Assembly: GCF_965196975.1 (NCBI RefSeq)
Contig: NZ_OZ239981.1
Coordinates: 682,001 to 746,000 of the forward strand
DNA: 64,000 bases
Direction: 5' to 3'
Origin: Endozoicomonas sp965196975
GTDB taxonomy: Bacteria; Pseudomonadota; Gammaproteobacteria; Pseudomonadales; Endozoicomonadaceae
Of this stretch, positions 54,784 to 63,768 are shown one piece after another. How positions within the stretch are numbered: position 1 is the first letter of the stretch; each line of letters begins with the position of its first letter. Made by a program: the position numbers and the translations under genes. The notes under the pieces were generated by a model. It was given only the letters and a program-made list of their open reading frames with translations, was not told the origin of the DNA and did not search any database.

Positions 54784-56310
54784 TTAGAAACCCTCCCAGT
54801 TGCCGTCGTATTCCCAGGTTTTTTCTACATCCAGATAGTTTTCGGTGCGCAGCCATTCCGGTGGTTCGTGGTAGCCGGCAAAATTACCGCCGGTCCAGTC
54901 AGGGTGGTAGGCCTCCGCTTCCGGGTAGTAGAAGAAGTTGTGCTGCATGGCCAGCAGTGCTTTACGAGTGATTCCGGATGGATCCCTGGGGTCCATCTCT
55001 TTCACCACGGTGTGAATCCAGTTGTTTTTCCGTGTGTATGGGCATACGGCGATGCATATGCGACAGCCCTTACCATTATCGGTGGGCGCGGTACTCCAGA
55101 AACGGAAGCAGCTGTCCTGATTGAACTTGAATTTTTTATAGCCACGGACAACATCGTCAGGCTTATCCGCCTGAGAGATGGATCCACTTGGGCAGGCATC
55201 TGCACATATTTTGCACTCTTCACAAAATTCCCGCATGTGAAGGTTCACCGGCTTGTCGGGCTCAAGATCCAGGTTGGTAATCACTGCCGCCAGACGGATG
55301 TTAGGGCCCAGCTCTGGTGTCATCAGACAGCCGTTTCGAGAGGCTTCGCCCATGCCGGCCTGAATGGCAATGGGTGGCAAAATGACTTCATAGTCACGAC
55401 CTGGCCATTGTGGGCGCCCGGCATAACCCAGTTCACCCAGCCAGGCTGTCATCAGGCCGGTTGCCATGCGAGCCCGGAAATAAGCGTCATAAGACGTGGA
55501 ATAGCCAGCAGCGGCATACATTGGGTCCCAGTTCATGGGAGCACCGAAGACAATGATGTTTTTCCAGTGCTTGGGCACCTCGTCGCCCCAGTTCCGGTTG
55601 CTGCCCCCCATGCGCATCATGTTTTTAAAGACGAAACTGTGATCCAGTTTGGTGATACCGACAATGCTCATGCCAAACTTGAAAGCCATTTGTTTGACCA
55701 GTTTTGAAGCATGGGCGGGTGACTTGAATTTTGCCGGTTCTCCCTTAACCCACTTGAAGTCATCAACATCCGGGTGTTCATAGGGAACCGGAGGGAAGTT
55801 GGCGGTCATCAACCCTTTGTCGTAGGCGTTGCCATAGGCCCAGGCCAGAGCGAAGCGATCTCTGTGTTTTTCCCGGTGCTGGCTGCGACGGTCCATTTCC
55901 ACAAAGGCCTGCAGCATTTCCGGCCAACGATCAGGATGCCGTGAATAATATTCCCGAACCCGCTCATCCTCGATGGTTTCCCAGCCGTTATTTGGGTTCC
56001 AGCCATCCATAATGGCCTGACCAATAACCGGGTAACGGTTGAACAGGAAATCACTCCATTCAGGCCGTTCTAACGGACCAACGATTTCCAGTGTCGGCGC
56101 ATGGTCCACTTCAAAGGGCTTGCGGTTAAAGAACATGTCTTTACCCGCTTCGGTTCGGCCCCAGCCGACATTGGCATCAGGATCCCGCCCCAGTACAAAA
56201 CCTGCGCCAGCTGCTGCACCCAGTGTGGTACCTGCTGCGGCCAGTCCCCCAAATTTAAGAAAGTCTCTTCGTGATGTGTTGAAGCCATCACGCGTGCTGC
56301 TGTCAGTCAC
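54784..56310 (-). CDS. rdhA: Reductive dehalogenase catalytic subunit RdhA3
   Basis: A 508-aa paralogue of RdhA1, alike over almost the whole length. The Tat signal is SRRDFLKFGG. Iron-sulfur motifs are CEECKICADACP (about 363-374) and CRICIAVCP (about 416-424), and the same Trp-rich C-terminus ends in WEYDGNWEGF. GTG 56310 has GGAG 5 bases upstream. It forms a pair with rdhB3 and lies 195 bp downstream of an outer-membrane barrel gene on the same strand. The differences from RdhA1 are spread out, suggesting an old duplication with both copies maintained. The substrate is unknown. Confidence 0.9.
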   Translation of the reverse strand: MTDSSTRDGFNTSRRDFLKFGGLAAAGTTLGAAAGAGFVLGRDPDANVGWGRTEAGKDMFFNRKPFEVDHAPTLEIVGPLERPEWSDFLFNRYPVIGQAIMDGWNPNNGWETIEDERVREYYSRHPDRWPEMLQAFVEMDRRSQHREKHRDRFALAWAYGNAYDKGLMTANFPPVPYEHPDVDDFKWVKGEPAKFKSPAHASKLVKQMAFKFGMSIVGITKLDHSFVFKNMMRMGGSNRNWGDEVPKHWKNIIVFGAPMNWDPMYAAAGYSTSYDAYFRARMATGLMTAWLGELGYAGRPQWPGRDYEVILPPIAIQAGMGEASRNGCLMTPELGPNIRLAAVITNLDLEPDKPVNLHMREFCEECKICADACPSGSISQADKPDDVVRGYKKFKFNQDSCFRFWSTAPTDNGKGCRICIAVCPYTRKNNWIHTVVKEMDPRDPSGITRKALLAMQHNFFYYPEAEAYHPDWTGGNFAGYHEPPEWLRTENYLDVEKTWEYDGNWEGF

Positions 56311-56505
56311 GGCTACTCCATAAGTCCGGTATTATTGCGGTTATTAAAATGAGATGCAGTGTACGTAGTAGGTATTCATCTGAAATGGTCAGATGATTCC
56401 CTTTGGTGATCATTTCGGGACGTTCGACAAGATAATTGACAGGTGTCATATAAGTTGGCGGCCAGCTGAGGCTGGTCCGCCGGATTGGGTTTCAGTCAGA
56501 ATGCA

Positions 56506-57165
56506 CTAAAACTTGACGGATCCCCCCAGCACAAAAGCACTGGTTTCCCCATCTTTCTGGTCACGGTATTCAATGTATGGTTGAAATCCTTTTCTGTTCC
56601 AGGCGATCTGAAACTCATGATCGGTTGAGTTTACTTCCCATAACTTCGCATGATTGTACTGGAGCGTGGCCGGAAGGTTTGACAGTTTGTAAATGAGGTA
56701 GGTATTGGTGTAGACATCGTCGTCTTTAGTGCCCGTCTTATCAATATGAAAGCGGGTACGATGTTTAAAGGAAAGCTGGTCGTTAAAAAAGTACCCGGCT
56801 TTTACCAGAGGACGCGCTGAAACAAGCTCTCCCTCCAGCATGGTATGATGGTAACCGGCAGCGACCCAGAATTTATCGGTGAGATTGTATTCCTGTTCCA
56901 GGCCAACGGTGGCAAATGGACTATTGCTTTTTCGGCCTTCAACAACCTCGCCTACGACAATACCATCGAATCGGCCAAACAGCCTCATCCGTCCGCGGTC
57001 AATGTTATTCACCAGGAAGTGATTAAACTCAAGCATCATGCTTGCGTCGGTGCCATTCATTTCAGGATCGTCATGAAACTGAATATTACCGGTTACCAGG
57101 CTGAAGTCTGCCAGAGAAAAGAGGGGGGCTGTGGTCAGTAATGCCGCCAGAAGAAAACGCTTCAC
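56506..57165 (-). CDS. Outer-membrane beta-barrel protein (porin-like)
   Basis: A 219-aa protein with a signal peptide (KRFLLAALLTTAPLFSLA), alternating hydrophobic strands throughout, and a C-terminal phenylalanine (VLGGSVKF), typical of outer-membrane barrels of about 10-12 strands. It was not assigned to a known porin family with confidence; KdgM-like small porins have similar size. It sits upstream of rdhA3 on the same strand and may take up or expel its substrate or product. A hairpin (GGCGGaCCAGC type, near 56458-56483) lies downstream. Confidence 0.7.
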   Translation of the reverse strand: MKRFLLAALLTTAPLFSLADFSLVTGNIQFHDDPEMNGTDASMMLEFNHFLVNNIDRGRMRLFGRFDGIVVGEVVEGRKSNSPFATVGLEQEYNLTDKFWVAAGYHHTMLEGELVSARPLVKAGYFFNDQLSFKHRTRFHIDKTGTKDDDVYTNTYLIYKLSNLPATLQYNHAKLWEVNSTDHEFQIAWNRKGFQPYIEYRDQKDGETSAFVLGGSVKF

Positions 57166-57282
57166 TTACATTCCCTATAGAATTTATTGATGTTTCCTTA
57201 TTATTTTGCTGACGTAAGTTTATTTTAATCGGATGTTATTCTTAACGCGATGTGCGACTTTGTCTGAAACTATCTCAAATTA

Positions 57283-57452
57283 CTAGCCCGGATATTTCAT
57301 AAACTGCCCCGAATCTCGGGCAGGACTTTGTCGCCCTAAGGGATTTTGTGAGGGAGTGCCGTACCGGGGAGTACGGTCGACCGAGCAAAACTCCCTTAGG
57401 GCGGCAAAGGACAAGCGAGAACGGGAGCACGTTTATGAAATATCCGGGCTAG
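57283..57452. mobile_element. MITE-like element nested in IS982
   Basis: A 170-bp segment bounded by perfect 22-bp inverted repeats (CTAGCCCGGATATTTCATAA and complement), where the outer CTAG on each side is likely the target duplication. It is G+C-rich inside with further internal palindromes (GCCCGAATCTCGGGC-type and CTCCCTTAGGGCGGC). It lies between the end of the transposase frame and the left terminus of the IS, so it arrived after the IS. Confidence 0.85.
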
Positions 57453-57510
57453 CATGATGGTAAGTCCAAGTTGTATCTTCAAAATCACGCAATTATTTGC
57501 TTTCCGTTTT

Positions 57511-58401
57511 TTAATCTTCGGAAATAAGGTTCTCAAACTGTATTGCAGGACGACCAGCAATTATATTCAGATAAGAACCAATATTATGTGCCAGTAACTT
57601 CCGAGCGATACGTGATGTCATATGCCATCTATCTCAACAATGGCACTTTTCTATTTCAAAGCGCTCTGTCAATTGACCTATCACTGTTTCTATTCTCCGT
57701 CGTACCCGTAATACCAGCTTTACAAACGACTTCGGACGTTCATCTTGCATGTTTTTTCTCAGTGGCGTCTGAAGATCAATACCTAATTCCTGACAATCAG
57801 CTTTAAACTCAGGCCTTATATAGCCCTTATCGCCAAGCAAGAGGCCAGAAATGGTCTCGAGCATGTCATAGGCTGCATCACGCTCATCTACGTTCGCTGC
57901 GGTCAGAGTAAAACCCACAGGAATCCCTCGTGCTTCAACCAGCAAATGCCCCTGAAAGCCATAGAACTTCTTGTCCTTGGAAGCGCAGTAACCATAACCA
58001 GCCTCAGCTTTAAAGATACGGCTCTGTGGTGCACGGGTTCTGACGACAACATCAATCGGAAAACCATCGATTAAATGGATATCTGCATTATCTGCATGCA
58101 TCATCTGGACTATACGAATTTGCAGTCGTTGTTTCACATGCCATAAGTTGGCGGCCTGTTTGACAAATGCCGAGCGTGAAGGAATGTCAGGAAACAGGTG
58201 TCGCCAGTGTCGGGTAAAATACTTCCAAATCTCAGTGTCCTTATGATGCCCAAGCCATTCACCGACAACTTCCATGGTGATCGCTTCACTATCAGTGAGC
58301 TTTGGTGGAAACCCTCGAAGTCGCAGTGGTACAGGAAAAAGCTCTTTTACCAAATCGTCGATCAAGCAGTAGACTGTAGTGATAAACTCTTCAACGGGCA
58401 T
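57511..58401 (-). pseudogene. IS982-family transposase with internal stop
   Basis: The frame encodes a 296-codon IS982 transposase: IHLIDGFPIDVVVRTRAP, FYGFQGHLLVEARGIPVGFTLT, LLLGDKGYI and a C-terminal RWHMTSRIARKLLAHNIGSYL. Codon 256 is TGA (57634-57636), between CHC and DRWHM, so the protein would end early unless the stop is read through. No frameshift was noticed. Confidence 0.88.
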
Positions 58402-58655
58402 GACTGAAACCTTCTTTGCTTTCTACTGCTTTTAATAGCAGAAAGCAGGATCAGTCATGTCTCCTTATGCAAACCTAAAAGTCGCACATGGCGTTATTCT
58501 TATATGTTTGATACTTGCCGACGGTATCTGGATTTTTTATATCCATCTGGTTGAATTTTGTGCAATGCCTGTTTTTTGAATAATTATTAACCTTCCTTAT
58601 TGCAAACATGGTAGATTCCAGCTGAGCATCCACCGTTTAGTTTTCATCGTGCTAT

Positions 58656-59534
58656 ATGCAACACCGAGATATTGACAGCGTTTACCTTTCCGAGGCGACC
58701 GAGGGCAGTAATCTATACCTGTCTTCTATGGATCAGTTTTATCAGCTCAGGTTGTCTCAGGCTATCAAGCCTCACCGGATCTGTTTTAATGCGATCATTT
58801 ATATTACTTCCGGTAAGGGTGAGCATTTTATTGATTATAAAAAGTACAGCCTGAAACCTGGGACCGTTTTTTTTCTTTCCCGATACCAGGTTCATCAGTT
58901 TTGTTATAACCCTTCCGTTGCTGGCTTTGTCCTGTCATTTGATGATGAATCTCTGCGTCTTAACCGGGATGACTCATGTCAGGATTTCATGATGACCTCA
59001 TTATCTTCCATTAACACACTGGAAGATGAGGACTTGTCGCTGCTCAGTTTGTTTCAGGCAATTCAAAGCGAGATGGTCAGTAATAGTCCGTTTTACAGCG
59101 GAGAAATTGTGAGAACCCTGCTAAGAACCATAATGCTGAAAACGGTGGTCAGGCAGTATCGATCTTTGATGGAGCACTGCTCAGATCATGTTGGTGGGAA
59201 TGCCTACAACCAGCTGAAAGCGCTAATCGAGTCTGAGTTTCTATTTTCGCGTAATGTGAGCCAGTACGCGGCTGCCTTGGGAGTGAGTGGAAAACAACTG
59301 AACAAGATTGCCAGGGACAATACCGGCCACTCGGTGAAGGAGCTTCTGGATATCCGGTTGTTGCAGGAAATCAAGCGACTGTTGGCATTCAGTAATGAAC
59401 CCATATCGGAAATTTCACTGAAAACTGGGTTCGATGTTGCGACGAATATGGCCAAATTTTTCCGCAGGCACACTCAGCTCTCGCCAAGGCAGTTCCGGCT
59501 GGTCTGTCGTTTGAATGGTGTCAACAGAGCCTGA
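58656..59534 (+). CDS. AraC-family regulator 2 (rdh locus flank)
   Basis: A 292-aa paralogue of the regulator at 31735. Both share IIYI.SGKGEHFIDYKKY, FFLSRYQVHQFCYNP, EIVRTLLRT-type and FFRRHTQLSP.QFR segments. The N-terminal sensing domain and the C-terminal double helix-turn-helix (SQYAAALGVSGKQLNKIA, ISEISLKTGFDVATNMAKFF) are complete. It starts at ATG 58656, with only the IS982 end and an A+T-rich promoter region upstream. Together the pair encloses the reductive dehalogenase genes. Confidence 0.9.
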   Translation: MQHRDIDSVYLSEATEGSNLYLSSMDQFYQLRLSQAIKPHRICFNAIIYITSGKGEHFIDYKKYSLKPGTVFFLSRYQVHQFCYNPSVAGFVLSFDDESLRLNRDDSCQDFMMTSLSSINTLEDEDLSLLSLFQAIQSEMVSNSPFYSGEIVRTLLRTIMLKTVVRQYRSLMEHCSDHVGGNAYNQLKALIESEFLFSRNVSQYAAALGVSGKQLNKIARDNTGHSVKELLDIRLLQEIKRLLAFSNEPISEISLKTGFDVATNMAKFFRRHTQLSPRQFRLVCRLNGVNRA

Positions 59535-59622
59535 GACTTAACTGCAATATTTTATTGATGGGAAACAGATTTTTCCCGGATGGTTTGTTAGCATGGTTGC
59601 TCCGCATGACAGGAAGTTTTTT

Positions 59623-60858
59623 ATGGCAATGGTTCCTCAACTCTGGTTGTCTCTCAAAAGTTTCGTCACGGCGGTTATTAAACGCTTTCTGGATAACCGG
59701 TGTATCGAAAATGCAGCAGCACTGACCTATACAACGCTGTTTGCTGTTGTGCCATTGATGACAGTGACCTACAGCATCCTGTCGGCGGTACCCAGCCTTC
59801 AGGATGTTGGAGACTCCATTCAGAACTTTATCTTCGAGAGCTTTGTCCCGTCTACCGGGGAGATGGTTCAATCCTACCTGAACGATTTTTCCAAACAGGC
59901 CAGAAAATTAACCAGTATTGGTATCGCTTTCCTGCTGGTCACTTCCTTTCTGATGCTGAGAACCATTGATAAGGCGCTGAATAATATCTGGCAGGTGACG
60001 CATGTGCGTCGGGGGATGTCCGGTTTTCTGTTGTACTGGGCCATTCTCAGCCTGGGGCCGGTTCTATTAAGTGCTGGCTTTCTTGCAACCTCGTATCTGG
60101 CTTCTCTTAAGCTGGTTTCTGATACCACGGCCATTCTGGGAGGAGAACAGTGGCTTCTGCGCCTGATGCCCGTTTGCCTAAGTACATTAGTCCTGACCTT
60201 GCTGTATACGGCTGTGCCCAACAGGAAAGTACCGGTTCGTCATGCGCTGGTTGGTGCGGTGTTTGTTGCCATTCTGGTTGAACTGGCCAAGGTCGGTTTT
60301 ACCTTGTTTATTACTTTGTCGCCTACCTATCATCTGATATACGGTGCTTTTGCAGCAGTGCCTCTCTTTCTGCTCTGGGTGTATCTCAGCTGGTTGATGG
60401 TGCTGTTCGGAGCGGTATTGGTCCGATCGCTTGACCTTTATGGTAAGCAATCCCGTGGTGAGCGCCCACACCCGCTGATTTCGATTTTATTAATCCTCAA
60501 GCAGTTGCAGGAAAAATTTGAGCAGGGGCAGGGGTTACATTACACCGATCTGCAGAAGCGTGATCTTCCGGTTTCTCTAGATGACTGGGAATGTCATACC
60601 TCACGTCTCATGGAAATGGGGTTGATCAGTAAAAATGATGGTGGTGAATGGATTCTGGCCAAGGACCTTCGGCAGATCAGCCTGTTTGCTTTCTGTGAGC
60701 AGTTACCCTGGCCGATGCCTCAGGATGAGCAGCTCCAGAATATTCTTATCTCTGATGATCCCAACTGGTTGTCTGACTTGATTCAGAGAGCCCAAGCGGT
60801 CAACAGTGCCCGCCTGGAAGCGCTGGATTGCTCACTGGATCAATTATTGTCTAAATGA
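59623..60858 (+). CDS. YihY/BrkB-family inner-membrane protein
   Basis: A protein of about 411 residues with six hydrophobic helices in the N-terminal 270 residues and a cytosolic C-terminal tail. Family features seen are ENAAALTYTTLFAVVPLMTVTYSIL, SFLMLRTIDKALNNIWQV, and AFAAVPLFLLWVYLSWLMVLFGAVL. The older RNase BN label for this family is not supported; the function is unknown. ATG 59623 is preferred over 59593 because CAGGAAG lies 7 bases upstream. Confidence 0.9.
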   Translation: MAMVPQLWLSLKSFVTAVIKRFLDNRCIENAAALTYTTLFAVVPLMTVTYSILSAVPSLQDVGDSIQNFIFESFVPSTGEMVQSYLNDFSKQARKLTSIGIAFLLVTSFLMLRTIDKALNNIWQVTHVRRGMSGFLLYWAILSLGPVLLSAGFLATSYLASLKLVSDTTAILGGEQWLLRLMPVCLSTLVLTLLYTAVPNRKVPVRHALVGAVFVAILVELAKVGFTLFITLSPTYHLIYGAFAAVPLFLLWVYLSWLMVLFGAVLVRSLDLYGKQSRGERPHPLISILLILKQLQEKFEQGQGLHYTDLQKRDLPVSLDDWECHTSRLMEMGLISKNDGGEWILAKDLRQISLFAFCEQLPWPMPQDEQLQNILISDDPNWLSDLIQRAQAVNSARLEALDCSLDQLLSK

Positions 60859-60955
60859 CCAGTAACGGGTATTGCTCTTGAAGGGAGTGATCGGGACAAT
60901 AATCGCCTGATCATCCCACCATTTCCTTTTGGATTCTCTTCTGGAGTGTAACCTG

Positions 60956-62140
60956 ATGGTATCAATCGGAACGCCTCTATCATTGTCAGCAACCCGTGTG
61001 TTATTACTCGGAGCTGGCGAACTGGGCAAAGAGGTTGCCATTGAATTTCAGCGTCTGGGTGTTGAAGTTATCGCCGTGGATCGCTATGCCAATGCCCCCG
61101 CCATGCAGGTGGCCCATCGAAGCCATGTCATTAATATGCTGGATCGAGAAGCTCTGGCGGCATTAATCGATCAGGAAAAACCCCACTACATAGTTCCGGA
61201 GATTGAAGCGATAGCCACCGATGTGTTGGTGGATATTGAAAAAGCAGGAAGCAGTGTTGTGGTTCCCTGTGCCCGGGCAACCCAGTTAACCATGGATCGT
61301 GAAGGTATTCGCCGGCTTGCGGCAGAAGAGCTTGGGCTGCCGACGTCTCCTTATCGATTTGCTGAGTCGGAACAGGCATTAAAAGAGGCGGCAGAGCAGA
61401 TTGGTTTTCCCAATGTTGTCAAACCGGTGATGAGTTCTTCAGGCAAGGGGCAAAGTGTTTTACGAGCGTCTGATGATGTGAGTGTTGCGTGGAAATATGC
61501 CCTTGAGTCGGGCAGGGCAGCCAAGACCCGGGTCATTATTGAAGGCTTTGTTGAGTTTGATTATGAGATAACGTTACTGACGGTTCGTACTCGGCAGGGG
61601 ACACTTTTCTGCCCACCGGTTGGCCATCGCCAGAAAGACGGAGATTATGTTGAGTCATGGCAGCCTCAGCAGATGTCTCCTGCAGCATTGAAGGAGGCAG
61701 AAAGGATTGCCGGTGCCGTGACCGAAGCCCTGGGTGGTTATGGTATTTTTGGTGTTGAGTTGTTTATTCGCGGGGATAACGTCTTCTTTAATGAAGTGTC
61801 CCCACGCCCGCATGATACGGGCATGGTCACCATGATCTCCCAGAACCTCAGTGAGTTTGCCCTTCATGTGCGTGCCATTCTGGGGCTGCCTGTACCTGTC
61901 ATTACACAACATCAGCCAGCTGCGTCGGCAGTGATTAAAGTCAGTGGTGATTCTGTCAGTCCAGTCTTTAGTCATCTTGATCAGGTGCTGACTGTGGCCA
62001 ATACTGAACTTCGCTTGTTTGGTAAGCCGGAACTTCATGGTGCTCGGCGGATGGGTGTGGTTCTGGCTTCTGCTGAGTCCACTGATCTGGCTCGTGATAC
62101 GGCCAGAGAGTTGGCCGCTAAAGTGGTTCTGGAGAGCTAG
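60956..62140 (+). CDS. purT: Formate-dependent phosphoribosylglycinamide formyltransferase
   Basis: PurT makes formyl-GAR from GAR, formate and ATP, bypassing folate-dependent PurN. This protein of about 394 residues is an ATP-grasp enzyme. RVLLLGAGELGKEVAIEFQRLGVEVIAVDRY opens the N-terminal domain, VKPVMSSSGKGQSVL forms the ATP-binding loop, and NEVSPRPHDTGMVTM is the conserved catalytic segment. ATG 60956 has CTGGAG upstream. With purN at the left edge the cell has both routes. Confidence 0.96.
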   Translation: MVSIGTPLSLSATRVLLLGAGELGKEVAIEFQRLGVEVIAVDRYANAPAMQVAHRSHVINMLDREALAALIDQEKPHYIVPEIEAIATDVLVDIEKAGSSVVVPCARATQLTMDREGIRRLAAEELGLPTSPYRFAESEQALKEAAEQIGFPNVVKPVMSSSGKGQSVLRASDDVSVAWKYALESGRAAKTRVIIEGFVEFDYEITLLTVRTRQGTLFCPPVGHRQKDGDYVESWQPQQMSPAALKEAERIAGAVTEALGGYGIFGVELFIRGDNVFFNEVSPRPHDTGMVTMISQNLSEFALHVRAILGLPVPVITQHQPAASAVIKVSGDSVSPVFSHLDQVLTVANTELRLFGKPELHGARRMGVVLASAESTDLARDTARELAAKVVLES

Positions 62141-62218
62141 GAGCCTTTCGGGCATAACCGGGCATGGGCTGCATGAAATAGTGCAGCCTGTTTGATAAGT
62201 GTTTTTCTGGAGGTATTC

Positions 62219-62689
62219 GTGAAGATAAAAAGAACATGGGAATACTTTCTGGTTGTTGTGCTGTTGGGGGCTCTTTCGGCCTGCAGCAAGCCAGTGACCT
62301 TTACGGATTTAAACGGGGATACCATTTCCCTTGCCAGTGAGAATGATCAATGGCTAGCGTTGAATTTCTGGGCAGAATGGTGTGATCCTTGCCGGGAAGA
62401 AGTTCCAGAGTTGAATGAACTGGCCAGCGGTGGTCAGGTAAGGGTGCTGGGCGTTGATTTTGACAATAGTCAGGGTGATCCATTAATCAAAAAGGCAGAA
62501 GCTCTGGATATCCGCTTTCCGGTCCTTCAAGAGTCTCCTCTGACAGCGTTGAATGTTCCCCTTCCCCAGGTGTTGCCCGCTACTTATATTATTTCGCCGG
62601 AAGGCAAGGTGGTCACCAAACTGTTTGGACCGCAGACCAGGAAAAGTCTTGAAGAGCAGATTCAAAAGTTAGGGGGCGTTCTCAATTGA
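62219..62689 (+). CDS. TlpA-like thioredoxin-fold lipoprotein
   Basis: A 156-aa lipoprotein with signal VVVLLGALSAC (lipobox LSAC) and a thioredoxin fold with FWAEWCDPCREEVPELNEL. The CDPC active site and the cis-proline region (VLPATYIISPEGKV) are typical of TlpA/ResA-type periplasmic thiol reductases. The GTG start at 62219 has TGGAGG 7 bases upstream. The partner proteins are unknown. Confidence 0.9.
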   Translation: MKIKRTWEYFLVVVLLGALSACSKPVTFTDLNGDTISLASENDQWLALNFWAEWCDPCREEVPELNELASGGQVRVLGVDFDNSQGDPLIKKAEALDIRFPVLQESPLTALNVPLPQVLPATYIISPEGKVVTKLFGPQTRKSLEEQIQKLGGVLN

Positions 62690-62701
62690 CTTTTAGGCCA
62701 G

Positions 62702-62812
62702 TTGATCACAGAAGCGCTCAGGTAAGGCGAACGACGCTGGGCATGATGGTTCCATGTTCAAGTCGTTCAACGCATCATGAGTGCTTCTGTGGTCAACCCG
62801 TAGGGCAGCTGG
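62702..62812. repeat. Inverted-repeat hairpin element
   Basis: TTGATCACAGAAGCGCTCA near the left end is answered by TGAGTGCTTCTGTGGTCAA on the right (2 mismatches), with a weaker inner pair (GAACGAC and GTCGTTC). This fills the space between the TlpA-like and acylphosphatase genes and may act as a terminator or be a small dispersed palindrome. Confidence 0.6.
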
Positions 62813-62871
62813 GCTTTTAGTTAATTGAGAATGCCCCCTGAGTAAACATCAACTACAGGAAACTTCGTCGA

Positions 62872-63144
62872 ATGGGTGATGTGTGCAAAAGAGCCTTTGT
62901 TGAAGGCAGGGTGCAGGGTGTCTGGTTTCGAGGCTCAACCCAGGAGAGAGCCCGTCGACTGGGTATTGGTGGTTGGGCAAGAAACCTGCCTGATGGACGG
63001 GTTGAAGTATTGATGTGTGGATCGGAAGAAGCCGTTGCGAAATTGGAAGAGTGGCTTCATAAAGGACCACCTCTGGCCAAGGTGGTTAATATTTCTATTG
63101 CGGAAGAGTCTCTGCAGGCTTTTGACTCATTTACCACGGGTTAA
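62872..63144 (+). CDS. Acylphosphatase
   Basis: A 90-aa acylphosphatase, hydrolysing carboxyl-phosphate bonds. The signature is seen in GRVQGVWFRGSTQERARRLGIGGWARNLPDGRVEV, with the catalytic Arg (R20) and Asn (N38). The start is ATG 62872. It converges on and overlaps the stop codon of the transglycosylase gene by 3 bases. Confidence 0.95.
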   Translation: MGDVCKRAFVEGRVQGVWFRGSTQERARRLGIGGWARNLPDGRVEVLMCGSEEAVAKLEEWLHKGPPLAKVVNISIAEESLQAFDSFTTG

Positions 63145-63725
63145 TTAACGACCCAGTGACGTTCCCAGTTGGTTAATACGCGCTCCGGATACCAGGTTTT
63201 ACCAAGACTCCCATTGTATCTGGCCAGAGCCCTGGTCAGATTGCCTTTCTCTTTCTCAAGGTAGTAACTGAGAATGGTGCAGCCATAGCGTAAATTGGTC
63301 TGGATGGTGATGAGGTTATCTTTATCCCGGCCAATCACATCTTTCCAGAACGGCATAATCTGCATCAACCCCTGGGCTCCAGCAGAAGAAACGGCATACT
63401 GGTCAAAGGCAGACTCTGTCTGAATCAGTGCCAGCACGAGCTCCGGTTGTAAATCGACTTTGGATGCTTCGAAGTGAATCATTTTCAGCAGCTCAAGCCG
63501 AAGGGCAGGGTCTTTAATAAATCGAGCTAATCGGGCGGACATGTCCACCAGCCAGACCTGAGCTTCAAACTGGTCACTGAAGCTGCTGGGCTGATCCAGA
63601 GAGCGAGATAATACTTCCTTCAAGACCGGGTCATACCATTCGGCCTGACTGGTTAGAGGTATGCCAAGAATAGCCACTAGCCCCAGAGCCCTTATGAGGG
63701 CTTTGGGGGTGGTTATTTTCAGCAA
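63141..63725 (-). CDS. Lytic transglycosylase (SLT domain)
   Basis: A predicted periplasmic murein lyase of about 194 residues. The SLT domain has the catalytic Glu in LVLALIQTESAFDQYAVSSAGAQGLMQIMP and then CTILSYYLEKEKGNLTRALARYNGS. A signal peptide (LIRALGLVAILGIPLTSQA) precedes the mature EWYDP. The start is uncertain: TTG 63725 gives a normal signal peptide and lies just after the proS stop, but no strong ribosome binding site is seen. It is probably expressed with proS. Confidence 0.82.
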   Translation of the reverse strand: MLKITTPKALIRALGLVAILGIPLTSQAEWYDPVLKEVLSRSLDQPSSFSDQFEAQVWLVDMSARLARFIKDPALRLELLKMIHFEASKVDLQPELVLALIQTESAFDQYAVSSAGAQGLMQIMPFWKDVIGRDKDNLITIQTNLRYGCTILSYYLEKEKGNLTRALARYNGSLGKTWYPERVLTNWERHWVVN

Positions 63726-63768
63726 GCTGCTTTGAGCGGATAAATGGCTTTCGGTGAATAAAATACCG

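Larger units (their letters stand above)
57244..58495 (-). mobile_element. IS982-family insertion sequence with nested element
   Basis: The ends AACGCGATGTGCGACTTT (57244) and the complement with one mismatch (ending 58495) form 18-bp inverted repeats. The flanks show the 6-bp duplication ATTCTT (57238-57243 and 58496-58501). The transposase carries a nonsense codon. A 170-bp MITE-like unit is inserted near the left end; without it the IS is about 1.08 kb, the usual IS982 size. Confidence 0.88.
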
